Part shown: positions 1 through 12,202 of the stretch, piece by piece | How positions within the stretch are numbered: the stretch's first letter is position 1 | Layout of the letters: the number at the start of each line of letters is the position of its first letter | Assembly: GCA_026545765.1 (NCBI GenBank) | Contig: CM048842.1 | Coordinates: 31,607,167 to 31,671,166, forward strand | Source: Plantago major | Taxonomy: Eukaryota > Streptophyta > Magnoliopsida > Lamiales > Plantaginaceae | Direction: 5' to 3' | Length of the DNA stretch: 64,000 nt | Made by a program: the position numbers and the translations under genes | Notes under the pieces: model-generated | Seen by the model: the letters and a program-made list of their open reading frames with translations, nothing else | The model's database searches: none | Told to the model about the DNA's origin: nothing

Positions 1-2044
1 TCCTCATACTCCTCGAACGGCACAAACACATGGGACATCAGAACTTTCGGAATGAAGGGAGGCAAGTACGGACCACCGTGATTGTACTTGTAATCCTCGT
101 TCTCCTCACACACAAGTTCCACGAACTCGGACTGGAATAGAACATCGTCCTCCACATCCTCCGAGATGAAGGCAGACCTATCCGGTTCATAAAAGGCCGA
201 GACCCCTTCATCTTCCAAGTTAAAGTCCTTCGGAACGAGGCCCTTCTTCTGGAGCTGGCCCACTACGGCATCGAACCCTTCTTGACGGGCCAAGTCATAC
301 TTGGTATCCAGGTGGAACTTATGAGTGTCCGAGTCTAAGTAGTCCCGACGGCCCGTTGGACCGTGGCGAGTGCTCGAGCATGCGGTCCTTGAAGTTCAAG
401 AGACATTGTGAGATCGTCCATGCCATCCCTATACGCCTCCAAGTCCGTCTCCAAAGCTCGGATAGCACTCTTCAGCTTTTGATTTTCAGCCTCGGCTTCC
501 TTCAACGAGGCAAGGCTCTTCTTATACTTCTCTTTATAAGCCACGGCCTTGTTTTCCTCGGCCTCCCTACTCGCCTCGGACTTGGACAACTCTATTTCCA
601 TTGTGACCCTCCGACCCGCCACCTCAGAACAAGCTCGGACAACAGCAGTAAGCTAAGAGCACAAACGGAAAAGTCCGAGTCAATAAAAGATGGAACTTTC
701 AAGATAATGAAAAACTAAGAAGTGCATTTGGAACTAAGCATACCTTCCGATGAGCAGCAGCAAGCTCAGCAATCCTTTCCAACTCCAGGAAGCCAATTGA
801 TTCACCTTGGACTCAAGGTCTGAATCCTCAACCATTATCCCCTTACCCTTCTTGGCTGGTGGGATCGGACCTAAAGATGAGCGCTTCTGCCCGCTCGGAG
901 TGCTAGTCCCACTCACCAAGGCTTCTTTCAGATCAGCCCTCGGAGGCTTCTTCGCCCCTTTACCAGCAACCACTTTGCCCTTGTCCGGAGTGGGCATGGT
1001 TTGCTTGCCTTCACCAGCTGCTACCCTCCGGAGATCCTCAGCTCAGAATGTAGCAGCGTTCCGAGGCTCTTCCAAGGGGAGGGTAGTGGACGTCTTAATC
1101 AGCTGGTCCCGGATGCCTTCTTCCACCTCCTTTTTCTAGGCAGCATTCTGCTTTCTCTTGAGGGCCCTCATTGTAGACATGATGTAGTCGAATTAAAACT
1201 CTGAAAGGTCGAAACAAATACAAGTTGAGTTCGAGTCACTTAATGATAAAATGAGACATTAATAATGCAAGTCCGAAGCAACACAAGTTAGAAAATAAAG
1301 CAAGAAAACAAGCTAATGCCCCGGACTAAGTGAATGATCCGAGTCACTTTCATTTACTAAAATCTTCCTTCCCGTCACAAAAACTTGGCCCCGAAAGGCC
1401 TGCTAGGTACGAACATGGTTGGCAATTCAAGCCCCGAAAGAAGTACTTCGTAGGCTCCTGGTTTCGTGCAGGGCTTGCATCCACAATGGTATGTTCCGGG
1501 CCGTGGGCCTCCAGTCCGGAAGCTTCCCCCGGAAGAACTTCTTGTTGAAGTCCCATTGGACTCTTTGGGATTCGGACTCCCAGGTTTCAAGGTGGGTCGG
1601 ACGAATATGTACTTTTGCCACCACTTGATCCCTATTGAGGATATCAGATCCTCGAAGAAAGTATACGCTTGCCAAACCACCAACATGTAGAAATGCTGGT
1701 GAGTTTTGCTCGGGGTGATGGAGAAGAATTTGCGAAAATTATCAAATGTGATCGGAATGTACTTATAATTGCAGAGGACTCCGAAGCACATAAGATTCCT
1801 GAGCGAGTTCGGAATCACTTGGTGCAGACTAAGTCCGATCCCCTTCAAAACATCCAACAGCTCGGATGCCACTGGAAGACGCCAACCACAATGTAACGAG
1901 GCCTCGTGCACACACATGTATCTGGGAGGCGGATTGTAGAATGCATGAGCCTCGTTCGGAATCAAAATCTCCATGGACTCCGGAAACTCGTATCTCCTTC
2001 AGAGCTCATCAACCTCATCCGCAGTAATAGTTTAAGGACACGTA
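1..2044 (-). pseudogene. Tat-A antisense ORF, C-terminal and middle parts (PF04195-like)
   Basis: The minus strand encodes a protein with a block like the plant 'putative gypsy type transposon' family (PF04195). The core lies near 1600-1975, with stretches such as NEAHAFYNPPPRYMCVHEAS and SLHQVIPNSLRNLMCFGVL. A basic/proline-rich linker follows (734-1000), then a coiled coil (335-622, with SLASLKEAEAENQKLKSAI), and the C-terminal part runs off the left edge. The same order is seen on the plus strand in Tat-B at 20082-22918. Intron-like gaps with GT..AG ends lie near 1201-1357 and 652-743, at positions matching those in the Tat-B copy. The function of this family is unknown; despite its name I see no catalytic triad. 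It is broken. An antisense ORF downstream of pol is a known trait of the Tat lineage. Confidence 0.7.
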
Positions 2045-2049
2045 GGGAG

Positions 2050-2906
2050 TGTTGTGGGTGAAGGTTCCCCAACCACTTACAGATTATTCTATCCCACTGG
2101 TAATGGCTAAGATATCCTCAAATAAGTGGCCCCGTACAGCTTAAGAGCCAACGTGTGAGAGCCTGAGATCCGAAGCTTTATAAGAACCTGCACATGTGAC
2201 TTGGAGGGGGGGGGGGTTAGGACCCGGTTTGTTAAGAGACAAACCGGTTTGAGACTTCTCGAGAGGCGAAGATCTACTCTGTGTGATAGTCAAGGTTCGG
2301 AAGTGATTATTGCTTACCATTATCATGGGAGTGTGTGCCCTATATATAGATTTCTCCCCAATTGGGAGGGTTCCACCAGATCGTGCCAAGTGTAAGGCCT
2401 GGATTGAGCCACGAGGCAATAGGCCCATGTCCCATTAATGACACTTGCCCCATTCCACTTTGGGCTTTCAGGGGTAGTTTAGTCATTAATGTGAGAGTTT
2501 TAGAGGCTTTGATACAGTCTGTTGTGGGTCAAGTTCCGAAGAGGTTGGTCCGGACGTTTGGTTCGGACCGTATTGGGTTGTTTGGTGAACTCCCATAAAT
2601 TTGTCCGACTCCTCCGATTCGGACCTTATTGCCCGGACCTCCTTACTCTCTAGTGCCAGTTTACTTGGTTGCTTGTGAGATTGACCGTCGTCCGGATCGG
2701 ACCCCATGGTTACGGACCACTGGAGGGGTCGGACCTACTACCGTTCAAGTCCTTTCTGTCCTCCTTTAGGATGGGTGGGACCTGAGGGGCCTAGGATCGG
2801 ACCTTAGGGTCGGATTATAGTGTCTCGGATCCTTAGACAACATGGGACGCCTTGGGATTCGTTCCAAAGGCACCTATGACGGATTGGACATAATTTCGTA
2901 TCAACA
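2050..2906 (-). repeat. Tat-B 3' LTR
   Basis: This is the 857-bp LTR at the 3' end of the minus-strand element; its partner is 30773-31654. It begins TGTTGTGGGTGAAGG and ends TTTCGTATCAACA on the plus strand, giving the TG..CA ends of an LTR. It contains a run of about a dozen G (near 2206-2217) that is also present in the partner. The pair aligns over the whole length with scattered differences. Confidence 0.92.
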
Positions 2907-2925
2907 TATGTCCCCCTAGTTTCCA
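2907..2925 (-). other. Tat-B polypurine tract next to 3' LTR
   Basis: On the minus strand the bases just before the LTR read AACTAGGGGGACATA, a purine-rich tract directly abutting the LTR start. This is the expected plus-strand primer site for reverse transcription. Confidence 0.6.
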
Positions 2926-3201
2926 AGTATCTTAGTAAAAGATAGTTGTGGAACTATAGTGGAAAGTAGAGGATAGTTTGTTTCTCGGTCCAATCCGCCC
3001 CTCGTAAGCAGAAAAAAGGTGTAATCCGTGCTTCTTGTTGTCCTTAATCTTGATCTCTCCCCCCCCCCCCCTTCTTCTTCCTTTTGTTGCAGTCCGAGGA
3101 AGTAGACTCAGGGTGCAACAAAATTAAAGAAAGAAGGGGTATTTGTAAGCGAGATCAAGTGGACAGAGAACGTCGGAGTTGTACCTCCTTGTAGGTGAAG
3201 G

Positions 3202-3475
3202 GATGATCCGAACGGACGAGAGTCCGTGTGATGATGAGGTAAATCATCCTTCCTTGTAAAAAAAAGGGAGGGTTTTATCAACCTTGTCAGGATGGTCCGG
3301 GGAGGGACATCCGAACGGACGAGGGTCCGTGTGATGATGAGGTAAATCATCCTTCCTTGTAAAAAGGGGAGGGTTTTTATCAACCTTGCGGAATGGTCCA
3401 AAGAGGGACATCCGAACGGACGAGGGTCCGTGTGATGGTCTTGATAACTTATCCTTCTTTGTAAAAAGGGGACAC
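3202..3475. repeat. Tandem repeat, about 102-bp unit, 2.7 copies
   Basis: The string CCGAACGGACGAG recurs at 3208, 3311 and 3412, giving periods of 103 and 101 bases. Each unit also carries GTCCGTGTGATGATGAGG and a CCTTCCTTGTAAAAA tract. The array lies between the Tat-B 3' LTR and the TATA box of the antisense ORF, so it is upstream of that promoter on the plus strand. It could be a promoter-proximal repeat of the antisense gene; this is inference. Confidence 0.85.
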
Positions 3476-3699
3476 GTATCCAAGGTATAAGATAGATTGG
3501 CCCCCCGAGGGTGTAGTAATATCCTCTTCCCGAGCATCATGAAGTTGGTTGTATGTTTTTGTCATCGTAAGGTAATATTTTGTACCAATGGCGTCATTTC
3601 ACTTGGTATTGTTGTACTATGCCGTTGGATGAATTTCGATCTACGATTGAGATTTAATCCCGAAAAATGGTGACGGTTGGGCTTCCTGATTTAACCCTC

Positions 3700-3707
3700 T
3701 ATAAATA
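3700..3707 (+). promoter_or_regulatory. TATA box, probable promoter of the Tat-B antisense ORF
   Basis: The plus strand reads CCTCTATAAATAGGGG, a textbook plant TATA box, followed by a short leader and, at 3867, a strong splice-donor-like GTAAGT. The next plus-strand gene in Tat-B is the antisense ORF, whose start codon at 20082 follows a pyrimidine-rich acceptor (CTTTCCCTAG). With Copia-A (3896-19791) subtracted, TATA box and start codon are only about 480 bases apart. The promoter call is inference from order and motif. Confidence 0.6.
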
Positions 3708-3895
3708 GGGGTTTCACCGACGTCATTTTCACATTCTAGAGAGAAGATTTTCGACTTTTCCAGTACATCCGAAACAAGTGCAAGCGATCCGAAGCGAGCG
3801 AAAAGAAGTCCGTAGCGAGTTATCCAGGCAAAGTTAGCTTCCTTCGATCCAACCATCCGAATATAAGTAAGTTGCTTATTTTCCTGAATGGTTGT

Positions 3896-5523
3896 TGTCG
3901 GTCTAGATAACGGCAAAGTAAAAAGGCGGGGGGTGAATAGTCTTTTAAAACTTTTGTCGATAAACACGATTTCTCGAGATATACGTAGAATGTCGATACT
4001 TAATTTTGAGAGAGCGGAAGACTTTTATTTGGTAAGTGCACGTGCTCAACAAGATGTGTGTAAGTACTTTGCAAGATAAGTAAAGCAAGTAATAAACTAC
4101 AGAAAGTAAATAACACAAGTCTTTTTTATAATGGTATCTGAAAGTGGCGTAATCCTTCAACTAATCCACTTCGGCCTTTCTCAGACCTAGAATCCACTAA
4201 GACAGATAAATGCGTTAACTTTACAGATATCTTCTCTTGATTCCTAAATACACTAGGTTCCCAACCAAGTGTTCCCCAAGTTATTCCCGGCTTTGTGACC
4301 AGTACTTCTGTACTCGAAACCTTTTGAACTATTCCTTAGCTTCCCAAGCTAAGTACTTCTGCTTTCGACAACCTTGGAGTTATTCCTTAGTTTCCCAAAC
4401 TAAGTACTTCCTATACTCACGCCGAATATGGTGTTGGTTTTAGGTTTATTTGTCGGTGAGCTTCTTAAATAACTTATTGGTTATTAGATAGCTATGAATC
4501 AAGTATACTTAATACACTTTTCAATGTATGGTATATTGTTCTCTACTGACCCAAGTCTATTGTAAGTGTTCCAGAGAATGAATCTCAGATATGAAATCTT
4601 AGTTCAACTCCTTCACAGATAACAATGCTTGTTAAGGATCAGGACACTTGGAACTTTTGTGCTACTTAGAATCAAGAGCTTTGGTCGCAACAGAAAGCTT
4701 GAAGGTAAGTAGTTTGCTTGAGAGAGCTTGTGTGTGAGTATTCAATGTAAGTTTAGTGTTATGTGTGTGTGTTCTCAAGCAGTCTAAGTGTTGATATTTA
4801 TAGATGAATTTGAGTGCCGTTTGAATAGTATCCGTTAGGCTGAAATCAAATTCAAACTATTGATATCTGAATATAATCTTTATGTGAGTTTGTCTTCTTC
4901 TTGAAGCTACCGTTTTGTTCGAGACATTTCATCTCGCATTTAATGCACTGTACTATATTTTATCATGTAGTGCCAACAGAACTATGCATGGTATCAGAGA
5001 TCTTTATACAATCAGAGTTTTCTGAAACTTTGCATGTTCTTTTCCATCGATTATCACAACTCCAGATACCATTTGTTGAAACAACTTTGTTATAAAATAT
5101 ATCTTTTTCAGAAACATAGTTTATATCCAAGGTATCTGAGTGTAGATATCTATGGGCACTTTCCTCGTCTGAGAAACCTTTTATTCTCATATATCTTTTG
5201 CAACACTTGTGTTTCGAAATACTTGTTTCTTCAAGATATCTGGACATGGGTATCTGAAAAATCTTTATCTTCAGCAATCTTGTGCAGTCTTCAAATCTTC
5301 AAATTCGTTGAACTTTTCCTGCTGGAAGTCTTCTTCTTGGTCTTCTTTAGAAAATAAAAATTACATTTCGAGACCTAGCATCCTATACAAGATTTGCTAG
5401 ACTATCATACTTAGTGAGTTTCCTCTTTTACAGTGTTCAAGTGAACCAAGAGTACTAACCACCTTTCTGAGCTAAGATAAGTCATTAGGTTGCTGATCAA
5501 AATCTAAACAAATATTCCTAACA
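3896..5523 (-). repeat. Copia-A 3' LTR
   Basis: This 1628-bp LTR begins with a TGTCGGTCTAGATAACGG form of the family start (TGTTGGTCCAGATAACGG elsewhere in the window) and ends AATATTCCTAACA. It pairs with 18141-19791. The bases just inside it (AATTTCCCCCATTTTGATCA on the plus strand) give the purine-rich tract expected next to a 3' LTR. Confidence 0.9.
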
Positions 5524-5543
5524 AATTTCCCCCATTTTGATCA
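5524..5543 (-). other. Copia-A polypurine tract
   Basis: The minus strand reads TGATCAAAATGGGGGAAATT directly before the 3' LTR. Copia-B has the near-identical tract at 41084-41103. Confidence 0.7.
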
Positions 5544-5910
5544 TCCTTGATGACTATCTGACCTATTACAAATCTGGATGAGGAAACAATCCATCACTTA
5601 ATCATTTCTTATGATCTTTAAGTTCATATAATTAAGTGCAGAAAGTAAACATCAACCAAATCACAAGGTGTGATCTTTGCTGACAAGTTATCTTTTATAG
5701 AAAGTGATATCTGAGAGTAAGTTCATCAGATATGATATAGAGAAAGCTTACAGATAACTTTAGTACATAATACAATTTAGCTCAGTCAGCAAGATACAAA
5801 AATACATAGTAAATTAGGACAACAGGAGTAACCAAGCTCCAAGTAGACATCCTAATAAACTAGTCTTGAAGTCTTCAAAATCTTCAAGTCTTCAAAAGCA
5901 GTTCCATGGA

Positions 5911-8900
5911 TCAATCTGTAAATTTCCTATCACCAAACCTTTTGATATCATCAGAGTAGTCATAGATAAGAGTTCTGACAATCATCTCTGTGTCTCTGGC
6001 AAATTCACAGACTTCCTTGTAGGTTTTGGTAGGATTTTTCTTGACAAAGTGCTTGACCCACAAATACTTTCCCCACTTCCAGGAATGCTCGATTCTGATA
6101 TCTGATAGCTTGACGTATTCATAAATGATCTTCAAATATCTGATGTCACCCTTGTATTGATCTTCAGTTAAGTAGAAGGACTCATAGGGTTCCATAGCAA
6201 GTCTTGCTCTTGTGCCTGTTCCAGTAATGTTGGGAATTCTGTGCACATCATCTGGCTTTCCATAAGGACATTCATCAGAAAGGTCCTTCTTCATGGCTTC
6301 TATTCTCTTGATCACTTCAAAATCCAACCAGGCTTTGATGTGGTTGGTGTTAATCAAGATTGGCTTGTCTTTTCTCCATGCCATGAGCTGTTTATGGATT
6401 AGTTCTGGAAACCTTGAATTTACCAGTAGATGTTTAAGTTCCAGAATCCAGTAGCCATTCTTCTGATTTATGCACCTGTAGACAGAGGAGTCATTGTTGG
6501 TCTTCACATACTCAATCTTGGCTTCTTCAGGCCTGAGTGGTAGTTGAAGTTGTCTTTGTTTAGCTCTTAGTCTGTTCCTCCTTTGTCTTGAATTCTCCTT
6601 TGGGGTAATGCTTGAAGAACCACCCTGGATAGACTTGGTATTTCCAGAAGGTGTTTTAGCTGCCAAAGGCTTTGCAGCTATGGGCTCTGTTAGGCTTTCA
6701 ATTTTCCTTTTTCTGTGAAGAGGAGCTTCATCTTCATCAGTCTCTTCATCATCATCATCAAGATCAATTCTTGTGAGACTTTTTCAGCCTTCTTCATTGC
6801 CCAGGGATTTGATTTTGCCTTCTTCTTCTTCAGAAGATTCATCAATCACTCTTACTTGTGTTCTCATTGGAGCCTTGGTACTACTTGGAGGTTTCTGTTC
6901 TCTGGCCCTTGTTATCATTCCTTGTTCAGGAAGTTGAGTGGTGGCCACTATCTGTAGAGCAGTCTGACTGGAGGAGGGCTCATTTATTTGAAGAGGTGGT
7001 TGTTCAGATTTTCTTTTGTTTCCTCTTCCTCTCTGAGCCTCTTGATATTCTTCCCCCTTAGTCATTGCTGACTGACTAAGAATCACAAATGATTCTGAAA
7101 GGGAGTTAAAGTTCCCTTGCAGATAGTTGTAAGCAACCAACTTTTCGGATCGAGCCTTGAGCTCTGATTTTTTGATAAGACCGGTATCCTTATCGATGGC
7201 TCTGTCGATTGGGCCTTGAGCGACATCTGCTTTTCGGCTGACATACGCCACTTCAAAAGCTTTTGCAGCCATGTTTTGGTCATCATCCCTAACTATGCCT
7301 AGATCTTTCTGAGAAATGACCCGGTGGTTGTTCTCACGAGTGATGAGCTCGATGAATGACTTTAGTTCTGCGAGGGGATCATGATGGCGGCTTTGTTTTG
7401 AGAAGATAACTCCTTTTTCAATTTAGCCAATACTTGATATATGTTCAAGTATTCATTGGAGTTGACATTTGGCAGCTTGCTGAATATGTCAGGAGCAATT
7501 AGCTTCCTTTTCAAATGTGAAACCGCCAAGTGTGCATTGCGGTGTTCTGCCAAAGTCTTGTCTTCTTCATCATCTGAGTTATCAGCCCAGTGATCTTCAT
7601 TCTCTTGGACATTTTCATCAATGTTCTCTAGTCCAGCAACCATCTCAGAGATGGGTTTCTTTCCTTTCAGTGAGGAGGATGGAACATCTTCTTGGAATGC
7701 AGCCTTAGCATCATGTTTGTCATTAGATACTTGTTCAGTATCTAATTCCTCAACAATTTCCTGAACAGCAAGCTGGAAGTCTTTCATTTCAGCATAAGCT
7801 TCCATTTCCTTGATTGTTTGATCTTCAATCTTCTGGAGCTTTGCTCTTGATTCAACTATCTTTTCTTCCAGTTGAAGATGTAGCTGTTGTTCTTCTTCCA
7901 ACAGTTGTTTAAGTTGAGCAACTCTGGCTTGTGCATCTGTTATTTTCTGAGTTGTTCCCTCAGAGTGCTCAACCACTTGTTCAGTAGTAACTTTGTGTTG
8001 GGAAGTTGTATGAGTAGATTTCTGAGGAGATGGAGAAGGGATTCTTTGTGAAGTCCTCTCGATGTGCTTTTATTTTGAGGCAATGTGTCCTTGTGAAATC
8101 CCTCCCGTCCCTGGTGTAGGGGCAGCATTATCATCCTTATCATCATCATCCTTTCTGTGTTGGTCAGATGGAGGTTCATCAAAGTTATTCTCATCTATTT
8201 CTTCCTCCTCATCGTCTTTAGATACAAGATTAATCTCTTCAGGAATAGTGATCTTCTGCCCATTAACCTCCTCTTGTTCAGAAGGAATAAATTGTAGAGT
8301 CTGGGGCAGGACTGGCTTGAATGCCATCTGTAATCTTGTCTGACCATCAACCTGATTAAAGGCTTGAATCAACTTATGTGCCACTTCTCTGGACAAATCC
8401 TTATGCAATAAGGTCGCAACTTGATACTGTTCCGTGGGAAACATTGCATGGATGTAGTTCTCAAAGTCAAGAGCTCGTGCTCGTCTTGTAGGTTGATCTG
8501 TGATTCTCAGTATTTCAGAGAGATCAGAGCACCTTAACCTCTGCCATTTCTTGAAGCATTGAATATGCTTTGGCAAGGTATGAGTCTTGAAGAAGGGAAG
8601 AAGGTTCTCATAGTCATCATTTGACTCCTTCTTGGCACTATTTTGAGCCTGAAAGAGAGAGTTTTGAGTTAGTTTCAAAACTTGTGTAGATATCTGGGTT
8701 TTAGAGTAGTCAAGTATCTGTGTTACTTGTGCAACAACAACAGGCTCAGAAGGTTGGATTACTGAGGTTCTAGGTGCCTCAGATATCTTGGTGCGAGGAG
8801 GAGACTTGATCCTCAGCATCCTCTCTTTCTTTTTGATCCTGAGAATAAAATACAACAACACACTTAGAAATTTACCAGGAAAGAAACACTTAGACAAATT

Positions 8901-11381
8901 GATATCTGAGATGTCAATCACCTCCACAGTAGGAGGCTCGGATACTTGTCTCTCAGAAACCTTACAGTCTCTGGTATTCTCTCGGGTGATGGAGGTTTGG
9001 TGGCCTCATCAATTTCCATTGGTTGAGGGGATTCAGTGGGCAATTCCCCAGCAACTTCTACTTCTGTTTGAGCCTGTAAAGTAGAATGTGTTAGTCTAAG
9101 AAAAATGATCAGAGATTGTTCTTTGAGGAGTATGAATATCTGAATGAAATACCTTCTCTACAGAAGGTTCAGATACTTGTTCCTCAGAGGCCTTGGAAGC
9201 CTCTGGATTCCTCTCTGAAGAGATAGACTTTTCAGTCTCTTCATTTTTCTTCTCAGTTGGAGCCTATTAGAAACAAACACTTATTAGTCAAGTGTATTAA
9301 CGAATGTCTGAAAAATTATATCTTAAGGAATTCTGTATCACCTGTAGCACAGGCTCAGATTCCTTAAGTTATGAGGGTGTGGAAGCCTCCTTCTCAGTTT
9401 CTGAGGCAAGCTTCTCAGCTTCCTCTTGTTCTCGTGTTTCTAAATCAGCCTGTAACAAAGAAATTCTATTAAAATAACAAGATTATGTGGCACAAAATAT
9501 CACAAGTAGAGAGTTAAACCATTCAGATACCTGAGCAATGTCGGTGATTGGTCTCTGGAACTTATGACCCTTCTATCGTTGGTCTTGTCGTTCCATTTCA
9601 TCTTCTTTGTTTGAAGTTTGGTGCTTGGACCTTGCACGAGTATGACTCGGTTGCCTCCCAGTTGATCATTACGGCAGATGTCTCAGTTTGATCCCTCTGA
9701 TTGAGTTGGGGAACCTGCTCTTTTGCAGGATTTTCTTCAGCAATGAAAGATGCTGGTATCTGCAGCTCAAGTACCATTTCAGCAGTATCCTTATCTGGTT
9801 GTTGTGGTTGTTGTGCTTGAGACAGACTTTTGAGTGTTGAGGCAATGGCAGTATCCTCCATCACTAAGCTATCACTCATCAGAGCATCTTCAATATGCTT
9901 CAGTCTTTGTTGCTCTGATGGTGTAATTTGTCCAGTTACCTTGGACACTGTTGCTTCTTCAGCAACCTTTGAAACAGGTGCTTGCTCAGCAACCTGTGGT
10001 GTAGGTTCTTCTTCAGATACCTCTACACCAGTTACTTTCAGTAACTTTAGCCCTTTTTGATTTTTCTAGGACTTGAGAAATGACTAATTCATCATCTTCA
10101 TCGTCAGAGTTCTCATCAGCATTGGGAACTGATTGGTCCATAATTCCTGCGGTTTCTGCAGATAGGGCTTGGTATCTGTCACTACTTTCTTTAGCAGTAT
10201 TGATGAGTTCATCAGCAAGGCTTTTGGCAATAGTCTTAACATTTCTGAAAGCACTTTCTCTTGCTGAGTCTACTTGTTCAGTAGTCGATACCTCTTTTGC
10301 AGCATTAATGAGTTCATCTTCATTGATGAGTTCATCTACAGCGACGGCAGGTATCTGGGAATCGACAACCTCAATGGGTGTGCCTTATGATTTGCCAGCA
10401 GACTTCTTTTGTGAAGTTCTTTCACTTCTTGGAACCTTTCTGAGATCCAGTAACCTTTTACATCATGTTCGTATACTCATATTTGTAGAGTAGGTTACTG
10501 TTGGCTTTGTCAGCCTTCTCTCTGAGCTCAATGCGAAGCTTTTCCAGCGAGTAGCATATCTTTAGACCATAGCTTACTGTGGCCTTTGGCTCAGCAAGTC
10601 CTTTAGCGATTGTGGGCTCAAAGCCTTGAATCTTGTTCACAAATTTCATAAAGGCGTACTTTCCCCAATTGAAAGGGTTTTCCAGCCTTTTGTCTTGCTG
10701 TTGCAATAAGAACATCATCATCCGGTGTTCTTGGCTTATCTGGTCAGCACCTCCTTGTAGACCATCAAATCATCTGTGAAGAATGCATGCCAACACATCC
10801 CAGTGAACCAGCAGATGTCTGGTTCTAATGTCAGCAAGCTTGAAATCAGTGGGTGTATCTGATTTTTCAAGATCACACACATCATTGTACAGTTGTTTTA
10901 CACCTTCAAGGAGATCATCATCCTTGGTGTCTATTTCAAAATCCTTTCCAAGATTTTGAAGGTCGAACAACTTGCAGAAAGTTGTTAAGTCCAGAAGGAT
11001 TTCCTTTCCTTAGACTGAAGTTCTGATAGACACTATTGCAGTGCCTTCAGAAACACAGGATATAATCCTGGAGTTGTTGTAGAATTCTAACACATCCAGT
11101 GAAGAGATTCTACTGGGTAGAGCTGATAGAAAATCCTTGATTTTTGCCTTTTCAAGCATGTCAAGTATCAGTTTTCTGTCGGCTTGAGTCTCAACAGCAG
11201 CAGTGAGGTATTCCTCGATCATGGCACCACCCCAAATCATTCTGTGATTTGAAGTCCAATGATCCGGATTAAAATTCCCTACCAATCGATTGTTAATAAC
11301 TACCAACTCTGGTGTTTGCTTTTCGGCAGTACAAGTAGTAGTAATTTGGTATTTCTGGGTCATTGATCGTTTGGGAGCCAT
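5911..11381 (-). pseudogene. Copia-A accessory gene region downstream of pol (unknown function)
   Basis: This sense-strand region starts with MAPKRSMTQKYQ at 11381 and runs to about 5911. The N-terminal part (about 10458-11381) holds conserved stretches such as NPDHWTSNHRMIWGGAMIEE and ENPFNWGKYAFMKFVNKIQG. A low-complexity acidic middle follows (about 8650-10450), with short repeated blocks bounded by splice-like signals. Then come a conserved part at 8070-8840, a glutamine/glutamate-rich coiled coil (7362-7976) and a basic/serine-rich stretch. The C-terminal block (5911-6666) has YVKTNNDSSVYRCINQ and RIPNITGTGTRARLAMEPYE. I see no signal peptide or membrane helix, so an envelope role is not supported. 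The N-terminal part faintly resembles plant 'putative plant transposon protein' domains. The Copia-B copy is collinear. It is broken. Confidence 0.65.
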
Positions 11382-12202
11382 CTCTTTATATATTGTAAGT
11401 TTTTCGAAGTTTGAAAGAGATTAAGGTGTAAGATTAGTGATTCTTTGTAGAAAAACTAATTTGGGAGCAGAGATTTACAGAGAAAATAGAATGGTTTTTG
11501 CTATTCTTGTGCATGTCAGAATGTTGGATTAGGCGAAAGTAATTTCCTTAGCCAAAATCCTATATATATAGCAAAGAGATCTCAACAGACATATACATAC
11601 AAATCAATTTTGTGTGTAAGTATCTGTGTATTGCAGATAGGCGTGGGAAAAAGCTTTGTTTGGCATTAAATGCATAGTGGGCTATGCTGGGATTTCAACA
11701 GTCTACTATTTACCGAGAATTAATCTCAGCCGTAAAGATCAATCGTCCATTTCATCAAGGTTCACCATTGCTTCTTCAACAATGATCACAATCAACAATT
11801 GTAATTGTACCCATTTAATGAATGTTGGCTATTAGCTATCTGAATCACGTTTCTGTGTGAATGAGAACACTTTTGTATCTGATTCTATCTTATACTTGTT
11901 GTCTTTTCAAAGTTTTTCACAAAGATAGGAATAATTCAAATTTCAAGATAGTAGTTAGCGTGAGCGGTTGTACTATTCTCTTTTGTGTTCCCCCTCACTC
12001 AGTGATCTAGATATCTGAGTACTTGTCTCAGAAATCTTCAAATAGCTATTTTACCCTTTAGCCTTTGGTTTCTGGATACCCGTTCCAGATTCCTCTTCTC
12101 TTGTCTGGATACCCGTTCCAGATTCCTCTTCTCTTGTCTGGATACCCGTTCCAGATTCCTTTTCTCTCTCCTTTGATATCTTCTTCGGATATCTGAACTT
12201 TT
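11382..12202 (-). other. Copia-A non-coding stretch between accessory gene and RT
   Basis: No gene is seen here. It would hold the upstream region of the accessory gene. A TATA-like CCTATATATATAGC lies near 11562-11575, which on the minus strand is upstream of the accessory start at 11381. The end nearest the RT holds the 33-bp tandem repeat at 12071-12169. Copia-B has the matching stretch at 46752-47703, also with a CCTATATATATC string (near 46940). Confidence 0.5.
12071..12169. repeat. Tandem repeat, 33-bp unit, three copies
   Basis: The unit begins TCTGGATACCCGTTCCAGAT and starts at 12071, 12104 and 12137, an exact 33-base period with near-identical copies. It lies just downstream of the RT-RNase H end. 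Matching places in Copia-B (47395-47700) and Copia-C (37340-37520) hold looser repeats built on GAGTACCCGTCTCAGA. Confidence 0.9.

Noticed and set aside
3202-3475. A CRISPR-like or satellite array
   Set aside because: Only 2.7 units with no unique spacers; a short tandem repeat inside a retrotransposon.
5911-11381. Accessory region as a retroviral envelope gene
   Set aside because: No signal peptide, membrane helix or cleavage-like site is visible; the composition is acidic, basic and coiled coil.
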